NCBI RefSeq assembly: GCF_029433295.1 | Contig: NZ_JAQTHV010000003.1 | Location: 124,001 to 188,000, forward strand | Origin: Bifidobacterium sp. ESL0784 | Lineage (GTDB): Bacteria; Actinomycetota; Actinomycetes; Actinomycetales; Bifidobacteriaceae | Direction: 5' to 3' | Length of the DNA: 64,000 nucleotides | Position numbers and translations under genes: made by a program | The notes under the pieces: generated by a model | What the model saw: only the letters and a program-made list of their open reading frames with translations | Told to the model about the DNA's origin: nothing | The model's database searches: none | In this document: in pieces, positions 1 to 8,031 of the stretch | Layout: every line of letters starts with the position of its first letter | Position numbering within the stretch: the first letter of the stretch is position 1

Positions 1-1323
1 CATCTCGATCATCCGAGAAAGGGAGACGGAACTCGACTCCCCCAGATCAACCCCCTGCTTCGGCAGGGGTTTCAACGCCATTAAAGCTGGATTTTCGAGC
101 AACGCATGATCGATCTGGGCTGCCTGGGCCCGCGTGACGGTGTCCTCGATGGGCAGCGCACCGGTGTGCGCGTTGTGTTCCAGCCAGACGCTGACGGAGG
201 CGAAACGGTTAAGATTGCCCTCGATGTTCAAGGCTTCAAGGGCCGGGGCCAGATTCAAAGAATCATCCCAGGTAAAGAAATAGGCACCGGAATAGCTTGA
301 GGTATATAGATGCAACGGTTCGGCCCCGTGGACGGCCTCGAGTCCCGCCGAGGGCTTCAACGCGCCGGATTCGCGCATCAGATCGGCGAAATAATCCTCG
401 AGCCCGGAAACGCGCAGGCCATGCGTCCTGGCTTCCAGACTGTCACGCACACTGCGTCGAATCGCGCCGAGCGGCGCTTCACGGTTAAGCCTGCGAAAGA
501 TGTTGCCGGCGCCGAAACCGATAAGCTGCCCTCCGATTTGCGGGAGCATATAGGTGGCAAAGAAAGCGATGGCCATGGCATCCCGGTATTCCAGATTCAG
601 CCGCAGCTTCTCCGGCAGACGGTAACGCATCTGTTCCAAGGTATAGCGATTGCCACGCTTGAGCCAAGAAGCGAGCCAGGTCATCTGGCCGAACATGTCA
701 CGTCCGACGATGCCTCCTTGTACTACGTCGATGCCCTGATCTTTGTTTCCTTTAAAAAATCCCGATTCAAAACCGCCGTTTTGAACAGTTTCGAAAGGAA
801 TCGCAGATCTGCCGGCCCTTCCGCCCTGCATCCTGGCATCATTCGAAAGCGAAAAATCACCTTCCTTGCCGAACACCAGCGCAGCATCGACGTCGTGCGT
901 GTCCATTTGCGGATCTCCCCCCACAAACACGCGACCCTTGCCATCGACCAAAGCGACCTGGCAGAATTCATTCGGGGCAAGAAACACTCCGAGAGCGAAA
1001 AAACGTCCATCGAGCTGCGGCAGTTGCGCCCATCCCAAAGAGAGGCCATCAGGTACGTTCGGAAAATCTTCAAAGATACGGCGTTTGATCATCGGACCCA
1101 GTTTGATGGAACGATCGAGAAGCTCCTGCATCATTGTGCTTGTTTCGTTTTTGCCCTCTGATCGCGCTGATAAAGCCGGAACCACATTATTGACATCATG
1201 CCCGGAAACACCGCTGCCCACCATTGTATTCACACGATGCGCAATGCCCCGAGCCGACTCAGCCAATCTTCCAAAACGTGAAGAAGAGGCGAAATCATGC
1301 AGATGCTGTGTGAAATTGGACAT
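1..1323 (-). CDS. Protein of unknown function, C-terminus cut by window edge
   Basis: A minus-strand frame starts at an ATG at 1323 and stays open for 441 codons to the left edge, so the C-terminus is missing. I do not recognise the family. There is no signal peptide. The only clearly hydrophobic stretch is around residues 248-272 (AMAIAFFATYMLPQIGG region). The rest is globular, with no metal-binding or nucleotide-binding motif that I can see. It diverges from the membrane protein gene starting at 1374, so about 50 bp must hold both promoters. The ribosome binding site is weak. The plus strand over the same stretch is also open for long runs, but those frames translate to arginine-, proline- and histidine-rich nonsense and are taken as shadows. 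Gene reality is likely; function is unknown. Confidence 0.7.
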   Translation of the reverse strand, partial: MSNFTQHLHDFASSSRFGRLAESARGIAHRVNTMVGSGVSGHDVNNVVPALSARSEGKNETSTMMQELLDRSIKLGPMIKRRIFEDFPNVPDGLSLGWAQLPQLDGRFFALGVFLAPNEFCQVALVDGKGRVFVGGDPQMDTHDVDAALVFGKEGDFSLSNDARMQGGRAGRSAIPFETVQNGGFESGFFKGNKDQGIDVVQGGIVGRDMFGQMTWLASWLKRGNRYTLEQMRYRLPEKLRLNLEYRDAMAIAFFATYMLPQIGGQLIGFGAGNIFRRLNREAPLGAIRRSVRDSLEARTHGLRVSGLEDYFADLMRESGALKPSAGLEAVHGAEPLHLYTSSYSGAYFFTWDDSLNLAPALEALNIEGNLNRFASVSVWLEHNAHTGALPIEDTVTRAQAAQIDHALLENPALMALKPLPKQGVDLGESSSVSLSRMIEM

Positions 1324-1373
1324 GTAAGTAATTGTTTCAATTCAGCCAGACATAAAGCTTATAGAATAAACGT

Positions 1374-3761
1374 GTGAACACTTCCTCTCCAAGCAGCAAT
1401 CGCCACCACAAGACCGTCATATTCGCTCTTCTGACGGCGATGATCATACTCCTGTTGGAGTGCTTCGCATTCAATCTGCAGTTCTGGAGCACCTTGGGTG
1501 CCAGCCGCGATTCGGTCTCGGCACTCAACTCGCTTGGTCCCGGTTTGTCTCGTCAGAAGGACGGAACGCTTCTGGTCACCGACCCGACCTCGGCGTTCCT
1601 TACCACACAAAGCGATGGAAGTTCACCGTATATACGTATCGATCCGGCGGAATCAACATTCCGTTTCACTTCGCCATCGCAGGTATTGGGATTTGCCGAT
1701 ACCAGCCAAAACATGGAAGGTGCGCCGAAAGGCAAATCAAAATCCCCGTTGACGTCCTTCCATATCCGGGTGGACGCCGCCGGGCACGCCTCCCCTGTTC
1801 GTTCGGTTTCAACCGGCATATCCAATTCCCGCTATCTGCGTCTTCCTTATCTCAATTCGGCGCCCCGGACGACCGATATCAAGGTCTGGGTTGACGAACC
1901 TGCGGGAACCCGCGTTGATATCACAGCAGTCCATGCGAACGTCCGGGTCCCGTTCCACGCCAGTTGGGGACGCGTGGCGGCGATGGTTGCCTTCGTCGCA
2001 TTGCTCGCATTGTGGATGCCTTCGTCGGCACTTTGGCGTATCCGTCTGGATACTTCGAGCATCCGTCAAAGACTTGCCTTTGTCGGGTTCATGCTCGTCA
2101 TTTCGGCGTTCGCCGTGCTCCTGATCGCACAATCGATCTGGACGGCCGGCTCGTCCGCATTCCGAAAACCGGGCAATTACACCTATGATTTCAACCAATA
2201 TGGCCATATGGCGGATTCCCTGCTTCATGGTCGGGCATCGATAGACCTGCCGGTTCCAAATGCTCTCAAAAGCGCTTCGAACCCATATGATCCGCAAACC
2301 CGCGAAATGCTGCTGGCCCAAGGCGTCACACCGATTTACTGGGATTATTCCTTCTATCGGGGCCATTGGTATTCGTATTTCGGCGTGCTGCCGGCACTGC
2401 TAATATTCGTCCCGTACCGTCTGGTGACCTCGCTGTTCGTGCCGGGTGGATTGATGCTCCCATCTGGTGCAGCCGTGGTGGTGTTGCTGTCCGCCTTCGT
2501 GCTTTTTGGCTCCCTCTTGGTCATCCGTCTGCTGAAATTGATGAATCCCAAGACTTCGCTGGCCACAGTTTCCATGGCCATCACAATGTTGCTTTTGGGC
2601 TCACAGGCCGGCTATCTGGCATTCCGTATGAATTTCTATTCGGTTCCGTTTGCGGCTTCACTCTTCTTGAGCGCGATGGGTCTATGGTTCTGGATAGGTT
2701 CGGCAGGATATCAGGATGCGCCATCCCGGCGGCATATGATCGCCATGGGCACCGCCCCGTCACTTTCTTGGCCCCATCTTGCCGCCGGTTCGCTATGTTT
2801 GGCAGCAAATCTCGGATGCCGGCCGACTTTCGTTTTGGTCGCATTGCTTGCGTTCCCGATATTCTGGCCTCAAATTCGTGCGATTTTCGCCAAGTCGTCG
2901 TCCAAGGAAAAGCCCGGCAAGCGCAAGGCCGTGATTGGCGCGCTGACTGCTGTTTTGTTGCCCGCACTGGCTGTCGCACTTCCGTTGTGCATCTATAACG
3001 CCGTTCGTTTCGGCTCGCCGATTGATTTCGGCGAACGCTACCAGATCACCGTCGCCGACATGACCCATTACCGCAACTCTCTGACCAACCTGTTGCCGAC
3101 TCTCGGCTATTATCTGTTCCTGCCGTTACGTTTCTCACACGAATTCCCGTTCCTTGCCATCAATCCCACACCGCTGGCTTCCTGGAGCTATGCGGAACCG
3201 TTGGTGGGAGGACTGTTTGTGCTGTGCCCTGCGCTCTTGCTCGTCGCCCTACTTCTGATGCCAAGCATAAGACGACGTATTCGCCGTTCTGGTCTGCTGC
3301 GAATCGTTCTAGCAGCCCTGCCGCTGGCCTTGCTGCTCCTACTGATCGATATCGTCAAAGGCGGTATCGGCTGGCGCTATATGATCGATTTTGGCTGGCT
3401 GGTGACGCTGGCGGCTCTCGTGGTGGCCGGTGCGATTCTGGGTGATGCCCGATCCTGCCGGAATACCACGCCGCTGGATGGGTCTTCCCCCTTGAGCGAT
3501 TGTCAGGAGTCGGCATCATTATTACAACGGAATCCGTGTAATCAGTTTGAAAAACTGAGGTTTCACCATCGAAGCGCATCCCGTGCCTTGCAGCCTCGGC
3601 TCGATTGGAGATGCGTCGCCGTGCGTCTTTTCATGCTGCTGCTCCTCTTGCTGAGCATAGCCGTGGCGTTCCTGAACATTTTTGTCCCGGGTCGCGAAGA
3701 TGCGCTGACCCGCACCAATCCGGCATTGTTCCAAATAATTGCCGCCTGGTTCGTTGTTTAA
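1374..3761 (+). CDS. Large polytopic membrane protein, possibly GT-C-like
   Basis: This 795-residue protein starts at GTG 1374. One transmembrane helix (about residues 14-36) is followed by a polar segment of about 160 residues that is probably extracytoplasmic. From about residue 200 to the end there are roughly a dozen hydrophobic helices. A conserved-looking loop after the third helix is rich in Asp, Tyr and Trp (YDFNQYGHMADSLLHG, then YWDYSFYRGHWYSYFG). Multiple helices with acidic loop residues near the first large loop resemble GT-C glycosyltransferases that use polyprenyl-linked sugars. That resemblance is inference from architecture only, and no specific family was identified. It stands alone and converges on the aminotransferase gene, 87 bp apart. 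Confidence 0.75.
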   Translation: MNTSSPSSNRHHKTVIFALLTAMIILLLECFAFNLQFWSTLGASRDSVSALNSLGPGLSRQKDGTLLVTDPTSAFLTTQSDGSSPYIRIDPAESTFRFTSPSQVLGFADTSQNMEGAPKGKSKSPLTSFHIRVDAAGHASPVRSVSTGISNSRYLRLPYLNSAPRTTDIKVWVDEPAGTRVDITAVHANVRVPFHASWGRVAAMVAFVALLALWMPSSALWRIRLDTSSIRQRLAFVGFMLVISAFAVLLIAQSIWTAGSSAFRKPGNYTYDFNQYGHMADSLLHGRASIDLPVPNALKSASNPYDPQTREMLLAQGVTPIYWDYSFYRGHWYSYFGVLPALLIFVPYRLVTSLFVPGGLMLPSGAAVVVLLSAFVLFGSLLVIRLLKLMNPKTSLATVSMAITMLLLGSQAGYLAFRMNFYSVPFAASLFLSAMGLWFWIGSAGYQDAPSRRHMIAMGTAPSLSWPHLAAGSLCLAANLGCRPTFVLVALLAFPIFWPQIRAIFAKSSSKEKPGKRKAVIGALTAVLLPALAVALPLCIYNAVRFGSPIDFGERYQITVADMTHYRNSLTNLLPTLGYYLFLPLRFSHEFPFLAINPTPLASWSYAEPLVGGLFVLCPALLLVALLLMPSIRRRIRRSGLLRIVLAALPLALLLLLIDIVKGGIGWRYMIDFGWLVTLAALVVAGAILGDARSCRNTTPLDGSSPLSDCQESASLLQRNPCNQFEKLRFHHRSASRALQPRLDWRCVAVRLFMLLLLLLSIAVAFLNIFVPGREDALTRTNPALFQIIAAWFVV

Positions 3762-3848
3762 AAAACGGTGCTCGCAGGAAACACGGCCGTTTAGAAGTCT
3801 TGCTTTTCAAAGAAGACGCCACTGGGGAAAGCACTGTCGCCGAAAATC

Positions 3849-5051
3849 TCAAACGCACTCAAGTTCGTGCGAAACCGTTGCCAGGACAGCCTTGATATTG
3901 CGTTCAAAAACAGCCGGTTCGGGCAATAGAGAGACGGCAAGATAGCCGTTTTCGGTCATGTCGAAGTAGTAGCCGGGCTGGCCGGTCAGATTGAAGTCGC
4001 GAATCAGGCGCAACACCAGCGCGTTTTCATCGATGACTGAGGGGAATCGCAAAAGCACGTTCCAGCCGCCTTCGGCACGCAAAACCGATACCAGACCGGA
4101 CTGGTCTTCATCTAGTATGCTATGCAAACGGTTGAGATTGACACGAGTACGTTGCTGCACGCGTTCAAGCTGGCCGGGAACCGCGGCAAGCAACTCCGGC
4201 ATTCGAGCGGCGATGATGTCGCTGAACGGCAGATAGTCGTCGGCGATGATGTCAAGCCTGCGTTGAGCTTCAGCCACCAAGTCATCAGGACCGCTGACCT
4301 GAATCCAGCCGACCTTGGCATGAGGGGCTGCCAAAAGCTTGGAAAAACCGTCCAAGGCGAAAGTCAACGCACCTTGCTCACCCGCCAACCGTCTGTTGCC
4401 GGCAAACGGTTCGAGAGCATAATCGAAAAACACCTCGTCGGCGATGATGGCGACCTCGTGCTCACGGCAAAGCCTCACCAACGCCTCCCGCTCGTCTGGT
4501 TTGACGTAGGAACCGGTCGGGTTGTTCGGATTGATGAGAACGATCGCCTGTACTTTTTCGCCTTTTGGACTTTCAAGAAGCCCGCGCAGCCACGCGACAT
4601 CGATGAACCAGGACCCGTCGAATTGCAGCTGGTATTCCAATGTATCCACATTCTCGAGCCCACCGATGGACTCAATCAGCGGATAGCCGGGTTTCGGGCC
4701 GGCAACGATATCGCCGGGATCGCACATTAGTTTGAACAGCCACGTGTACGCCTCGGACGTGGAACTGAGCAGATAAAGATTGTCGGGGTTGACCGGTGCA
4801 GATGGATTTTGCCCTGCCGATGTTTCCCTAAGATTTCGTTTGGACAGAAATTCCGCAAGCTGCTTTCGCGCCGTCAACGGACCACGCGGCTCCGCCGTAT
4901 AGACACCTGGCACCTCTTCGGGTGCCAGCCCATGTTTGGTCGGGTTGGAATCGTTGACAGTGTCGAGCACAATCCCCTGGCCTCTGGCTGCGGCCTCGGC
5001 TTCGGCAATGGGGTTGAGCCTGGTCGAACCGACCCTTGACGAAAAACGCAT
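3849..5051 (-). CDS. Class I/II PLP-dependent aminotransferase
   Basis: A 400-residue fold-type I pyridoxal-phosphate enzyme, probably transferring an amino group between an amino acid and a 2-oxo acid. Visible motifs, counted from MRFSSRVG: NPNNPTG at 174-180, the cofactor-ring Asp in IIADEVFFDY (about 205), and the Schiff-base lysine in DGFSK (about 238). The ATG at 5051 is preferred. A TTG 12 codons upstream (5087) is also open and would give 412 residues. Substrate specificity cannot be read from the sequence; the protein resembles the AspC/Alr-like aminotransferases of actinobacteria. It lies just downstream of ppgK on the same strand, about 100 bp away, so co-transcription is possible. 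Confidence 0.88.
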   Translation of the reverse strand: MRFSSRVGSTRLNPIAEAEAAARGQGIVLDTVNDSNPTKHGLAPEEVPGVYTAEPRGPLTARKQLAEFLSKRNLRETSAGQNPSAPVNPDNLYLLSSTSEAYTWLFKLMCDPGDIVAGPKPGYPLIESIGGLENVDTLEYQLQFDGSWFIDVAWLRGLLESPKGEKVQAIVLINPNNPTGSYVKPDEREALVRLCREHEVAIIADEVFFDYALEPFAGNRRLAGEQGALTFALDGFSKLLAAPHAKVGWIQVSGPDDLVAEAQRRLDIIADDYLPFSDIIAARMPELLAAVPGQLERVQQRTRVNLNRLHSILDEDQSGLVSVLRAEGGWNVLLRFPSVIDENALVLRLIRDFNLTGQPGYYFDMTENGYLAVSLLPEPAVFERNIKAVLATVSHELECV

Positions 5052-5154
5052 GATCTTCCATTCCCGGATTGTGCTTTGGGACTTCAACGATATCCAACCA
5101 ATAGAAAAGTTCCGTCCGACTTTCCAGCCGAACGGAACCAGTAAAATTCAATGA

Positions 5155-5922
5155 TCAGACAAGCTTGGTGGTCGCATAATACGCAGCGCCCACAATGCCC
5201 GCCTCGTTGCGCAGCTTGGCCTGCACAATCGGGGTCTTGATATCGATATAAGGCAGGAACTTGTCGGCCATACGGCTTACACCGCCACCGACGACGAAGA
5301 GGTCGGGACTGAAGTATTTCTCGAGCAGACCGTAATACTTGGTCAGACGCTTGGCCCACTTCTTGTAGCCCAGGCTCTTCTTGTCACGCACCGAGGATGC
5401 CGCATACTTTTCAGCATCGCCCTTGCCTTTTTCGAGCTGGATGTGGCCGAGCTCGGTGTTCGGAAGCAACACGCCGTGATAAATCAGCGCCGTGCCGATG
5501 CCGGTGCCAAGTGTGGTGGCGATGACCAGACCATCCTCGCCTTTGGCCGCACCAAACTGCTGTTCGGCGAGTCCCGCCGCATCAGCGTCGTTGACGACGG
5601 TGACCGGACGGCCGCACGCCTTGGAGAAGACCTCGGTGACGTCAAGGCCGATCCAGGACTTGTCGAGGTTGGCCATGAAATCGAGCGGCTTGCCCGGCTT
5701 GATGGGCGCAGGGAAGGCGATGCCGACAGGTGCGCCTGCAGGCACCTCGAAATGTTCGAGTTCCTGACGCACAACGGCCGCAACGGCATCCGGCGTAGAA
5801 ACCTCGGGGGTGAGAATCTTCAGACGCGGCAGGGCGAACTCGCCCTTTTCCAAATCCACGGGAGCAGCCTTGATACCTGAACCACCGATATCAACGCCAA
5901 AGGCTTGTGCTGTCTCTATCAT
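5155..5922 (-). CDS. ppgK: Polyphosphate glucokinase (ROK family)
   Basis: This 255-residue enzyme phosphorylates glucose to glucose 6-phosphate using polyphosphate or ATP. The N-terminal phosphate-binding loop VDIGGSGIK, the NDADAAGLAE segment, the TTLGTGIGTAL phosphate 2 motif and a late VVGGGVS motif mark the ROK fold. Its length matches actinobacterial PpgK, which lacks the zinc-binding cysteine cluster of many ROK sugar kinases; none is visible here. In the cell it feeds glucose into the bifid shunt. It stands upstream of the aminotransferase gene on the same strand. The ATG at 5922 is preceded by a purine-rich stretch. Confidence 0.93.
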   Translation of the reverse strand: MIETAQAFGVDIGGSGIKAAPVDLEKGEFALPRLKILTPEVSTPDAVAAVVRQELEHFEVPAGAPVGIAFPAPIKPGKPLDFMANLDKSWIGLDVTEVFSKACGRPVTVVNDADAAGLAEQQFGAAKGEDGLVIATTLGTGIGTALIYHGVLLPNTELGHIQLEKGKGDAEKYAASSVRDKKSLGYKKWAKRLTKYYGLLEKYFSPDLFVVGGGVSRMADKFLPYIDIKTPIVQAKLRNEAGIVGAAYYATTKLV

Positions 5923-6042
5923 CGCTTACCCCTCTTGGTAATGGAACAAAATAATCGTAGACATTGTACCGCGCTCGATAGCCAACACGCTTATACCAAT
6001 AATTAAATTGAGCCTACAGGCGCATAATCTATCTATGCTGCA

Positions 6043-7101
6043 TTATTTCAGCGGCGGCATCGGCTGCCAGTTCGGGTCGTGCAGGAGCTTTCGCGAGTCG
6101 ACCCATCCCTTGGCAATGGCTTTGAGGCCCGGCTTGACATGTTCACGATCGACGGCGAAGATGCGGATGACCTCCTTGATGGCCGTAAGCACTGTACCCA
6201 AGCCGAAAAGTGCCGGACGATAGTCGCCGTGTGCCATGAAATAACGGGCCATGTAGCCGCGGTTGCGCATGATATGGTAGCGGTTCATATCGGAGGTCGA
6301 GTTCAACTGACGGACACCGGCGATGTCCCAGTTGCCGATATCGCGGGTGCGCTGGATGATCTTGTCGTTGACCACGATCGGATCGGTCACCTTACTGGCC
6401 AGATAGCCATAGATCGTGTCGTCCCAGTAGATGAAGAAACGTGGGTCCGGCAGGCCGATCTGTTCGACGATATTGCGGCGGAACAGTCCGCCTTCGAAGC
6501 ACATCGTGTCCATCGTATGGTAGCCGGAAGGCCCGAACGCTGCAGGTGCGATGGGGTTCGGGATGCCGAGCGGGACGATGAAATCGTATTGCCAATAGAA
6601 GTCGCCGCCGTCGTAGTCGAGGCGAGAACCTTGAATCACGTCGTGACGCGGCGTCCACTTGGCCAACTGACCGATGGCGTTGGGAAGCACGGCCACGTCG
6701 TCATCCATCACCCAGAACCATTCGGCTCCAAGCTCGTAGGCCTTTTTCACCCCGTTGGAGAAACCGCCGGAACCGCCGATGTTGCCCTCCTGCGGAGCAT
6801 AGACCACACGCTGGGTATTGCCGCTTTCGTCGGGCTGCGTGCTGCCCCATTCGGCATTGATGGCATCGGAGAATTGCCGTACCATCACTTTGGTGTCGTC
6901 ACTATGCTCGTTGTCGACCACAACCACACGCCAGGGGGCGATGTTCAGCGCCTTGATGGAATCGAACAGCCTCGCCAGAAGCTTTTGCCGCTTATAGGTC
7001 ACCACGACAATGGCCAGTTTCTCAATCGGCGATTCCACGGAACTCACGATATTCTTAGCTTCGTCGCCATTTGTATTCACGGTTTTCTTGTTTTCAGTCA
7101 T
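6043..7101 (-). CDS. Family 2 glycosyltransferase
   Basis: A GT-A-fold transferase of about 352 residues. It opens with the nucleotide-sugar strand IAIVVVTYKR and contains the metal-binding Asp triplet in WFWVMDDDVAVLP, an acceptor-loop segment GNIGGSGGFSNG, and FFIYWDDTIYG, where the catalytic base is expected. The pattern resembles the rhamnosyl- or galactofuranosyltransferases that build cell-wall polysaccharide in actinobacteria; the actual sugar is not determinable. The start is set at ATG 7101. A TTG at 7137 gives 12 more residues, but the AGGGGG tract lies only 2-3 bases before the ATG, so the start is uncertain. No other polysaccharide genes surround it, so it is not part of an obvious capsule cluster. 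Confidence 0.87.
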   Translation of the reverse strand: MTENKKTVNTNGDEAKNIVSSVESPIEKLAIVVVTYKRQKLLARLFDSIKALNIAPWRVVVVDNEHSDDTKVMVRQFSDAINAEWGSTQPDESGNTQRVVYAPQEGNIGGSGGFSNGVKKAYELGAEWFWVMDDDVAVLPNAIGQLAKWTPRHDVIQGSRLDYDGGDFYWQYDFIVPLGIPNPIAPAAFGPSGYHTMDTMCFEGGLFRRNIVEQIGLPDPRFFIYWDDTIYGYLASKVTDPIVVNDKIIQRTRDIGNWDIAGVRQLNSTSDMNRYHIMRNRGYMARYFMAHGDYRPALFGLGTVLTAIKEVIRIFAVDREHVKPGLKAIAKGWVDSRKLLHDPNWQPMPPLK

Positions 7102-7215
7102 ACCCCCTATTCTTGCACTCACACACGATGGCGGCAAAAAGGTTCCTGAAGCAATTCCTGAACACCTCTAATTCGTGCTGCACACATCTGTGTTTATCGG
7201 ATTGCGCAAAATCGT

Positions 7216-7245
7216 TTGACTTTTGGCCACGCATACGGGTATAGA
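7216..7245 (+). promoter_or_regulatory. Sigma-70-type promoter for the riboflavin uptake unit
   Basis: TTGACT at 7216-7221 and TATAGA at 7240-7245 are separated by 18 bases, just ahead of the FMN riboswitch. This fits a vegetative promoter whose transcript would begin a few bases before the aptamer. Confidence 0.7.
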
Positions 7246-7256
7246 TAGAAACGCAA

Positions 7257-7399
7257 GTTTCAGGGAAGGTGAAATTCCTTATTGGCGGTAACGACACTGT
7301 CGGTTTCAAAACGACAGCATTGCCGAAGCCCGCGAGCCGCGAAAGCGGTCGATCCGGTGAAAATCCGAGGCCAACGGTTACAGTCCGGATGAAAGAAAC
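7257..7399 (+). ncRNA. FMN riboswitch (RFN element)
   Basis: The conserved blocks of the RFN aptamer are present in order: GGGAAGGTGAAATTCC, TGGCGGTAA, AAGCCCGCGAGCC, GATCCGGTGAAAATCCGAGGCC, and CAGTCCGGATGAAAG. The outer P1 stem can be formed by GTTTC at 7257-7261 and GAAAC at 7395-7399. It sits between a good promoter and a RibU-like transporter gene, which is a classical target for repression by FMN. The GGGG of the likely ribosome binding site (7400-7403) directly abuts the P1 stem. This suggests control of translation rather than a downstream terminator, which I do not see. Confidence 0.95.
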
Positions 7400-7409
7400 G
7401 GGGCTCATC

Positions 7410-8018
7410 ATGAGCAATATTTCTGATACCCAAAATTCGTCTGATTCCCACTCTCAGGACAAGACGCAATCCTCGCACTCCACGGGAGTCGCCGACAAGG
7501 GTCGTTGGTCGACGCAACGCATCGCCATCTACGCCCTGTTCGTGGCGCTGGCGATGGCCGCCTCATTCATTGAGTTTCCCATCATGCCGGGCGTTCCGTG
7601 GCTCAAATACGACCTTTCCGGCATCATCTGCCTGGTCGCCGGCTTCGCATTCGGTCCGATGGCGGCGTTCATCGTCAGCGTGTTGAGCTGGATCCCGCAC
7701 CTGTTCATGAACCCTTGGGGCGCCATCATGTCCATTGCGGTCTCCGTGTTCCTGAGCGTTCCGGCGGCCATGGTATACAAGCGCATGCGCACCCGCGTCG
7801 GCGCGCTTCTCGGCATTCTGGTCGGCGTCGTCTTCGGTCTCATCGCGGCCATCGGTGGCAATCTGTTAATCACACCGATTTACGCCCACATGACCACGGC
7901 CCAGGTCTTAAAGATGGTAATCCCGATTCTCCTGCCGTTCAACCTCATCAAGTTCGCGATTCACGGCGTGGTCACCTTCCTTATCTACAAGCCGATTTCC
8001 AATCTGCTCAACCGGTAG
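7410..8018 (+). CDS. ribU: ECF transporter S component, riboflavin-type (RibU)
   Basis: This 202-residue substrate-binding membrane subunit captures the vitamin and docks on an ECF energising module. A polar N-terminus of about 40 residues precedes about six helices. The typical RibU signature is visible: IAIYALFVALAMAASFIEFP, followed by WLKYDLSGIICLVAGFAFGP. The start ATG at 7410 lies 6 bases after a GGGG ribosome binding site at the end of the riboswitch. An in-frame ATG at 7389 lies inside the aptamer and is less likely. Riboflavin specificity rests on the upstream FMN riboswitch and family resemblance. The energising module is encoded 13 bases downstream. Confidence 0.93.
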   Translation: MSNISDTQNSSDSHSQDKTQSSHSTGVADKGRWSTQRIAIYALFVALAMAASFIEFPIMPGVPWLKYDLSGIICLVAGFAFGPMAAFIVSVLSWIPHLFMNPWGAIMSIAVSVFLSVPAAMVYKRMRTRVGALLGILVGVVFGLIAAIGGNLLITPIYAHMTTAQVLKMVIPILLPFNLIKFAIHGVVTFLIYKPISNLLNR

Positions 8019-8031
8019 GAATCGACAAAAT

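Noticed and set aside
310-1161. Plus-strand open frame of 283 codons
   Set aside because: It is antisense to the minus-strand frame 1-1323, which has a clean start and a globular-protein composition; the plus-strand product is rich in Arg and His without pattern.
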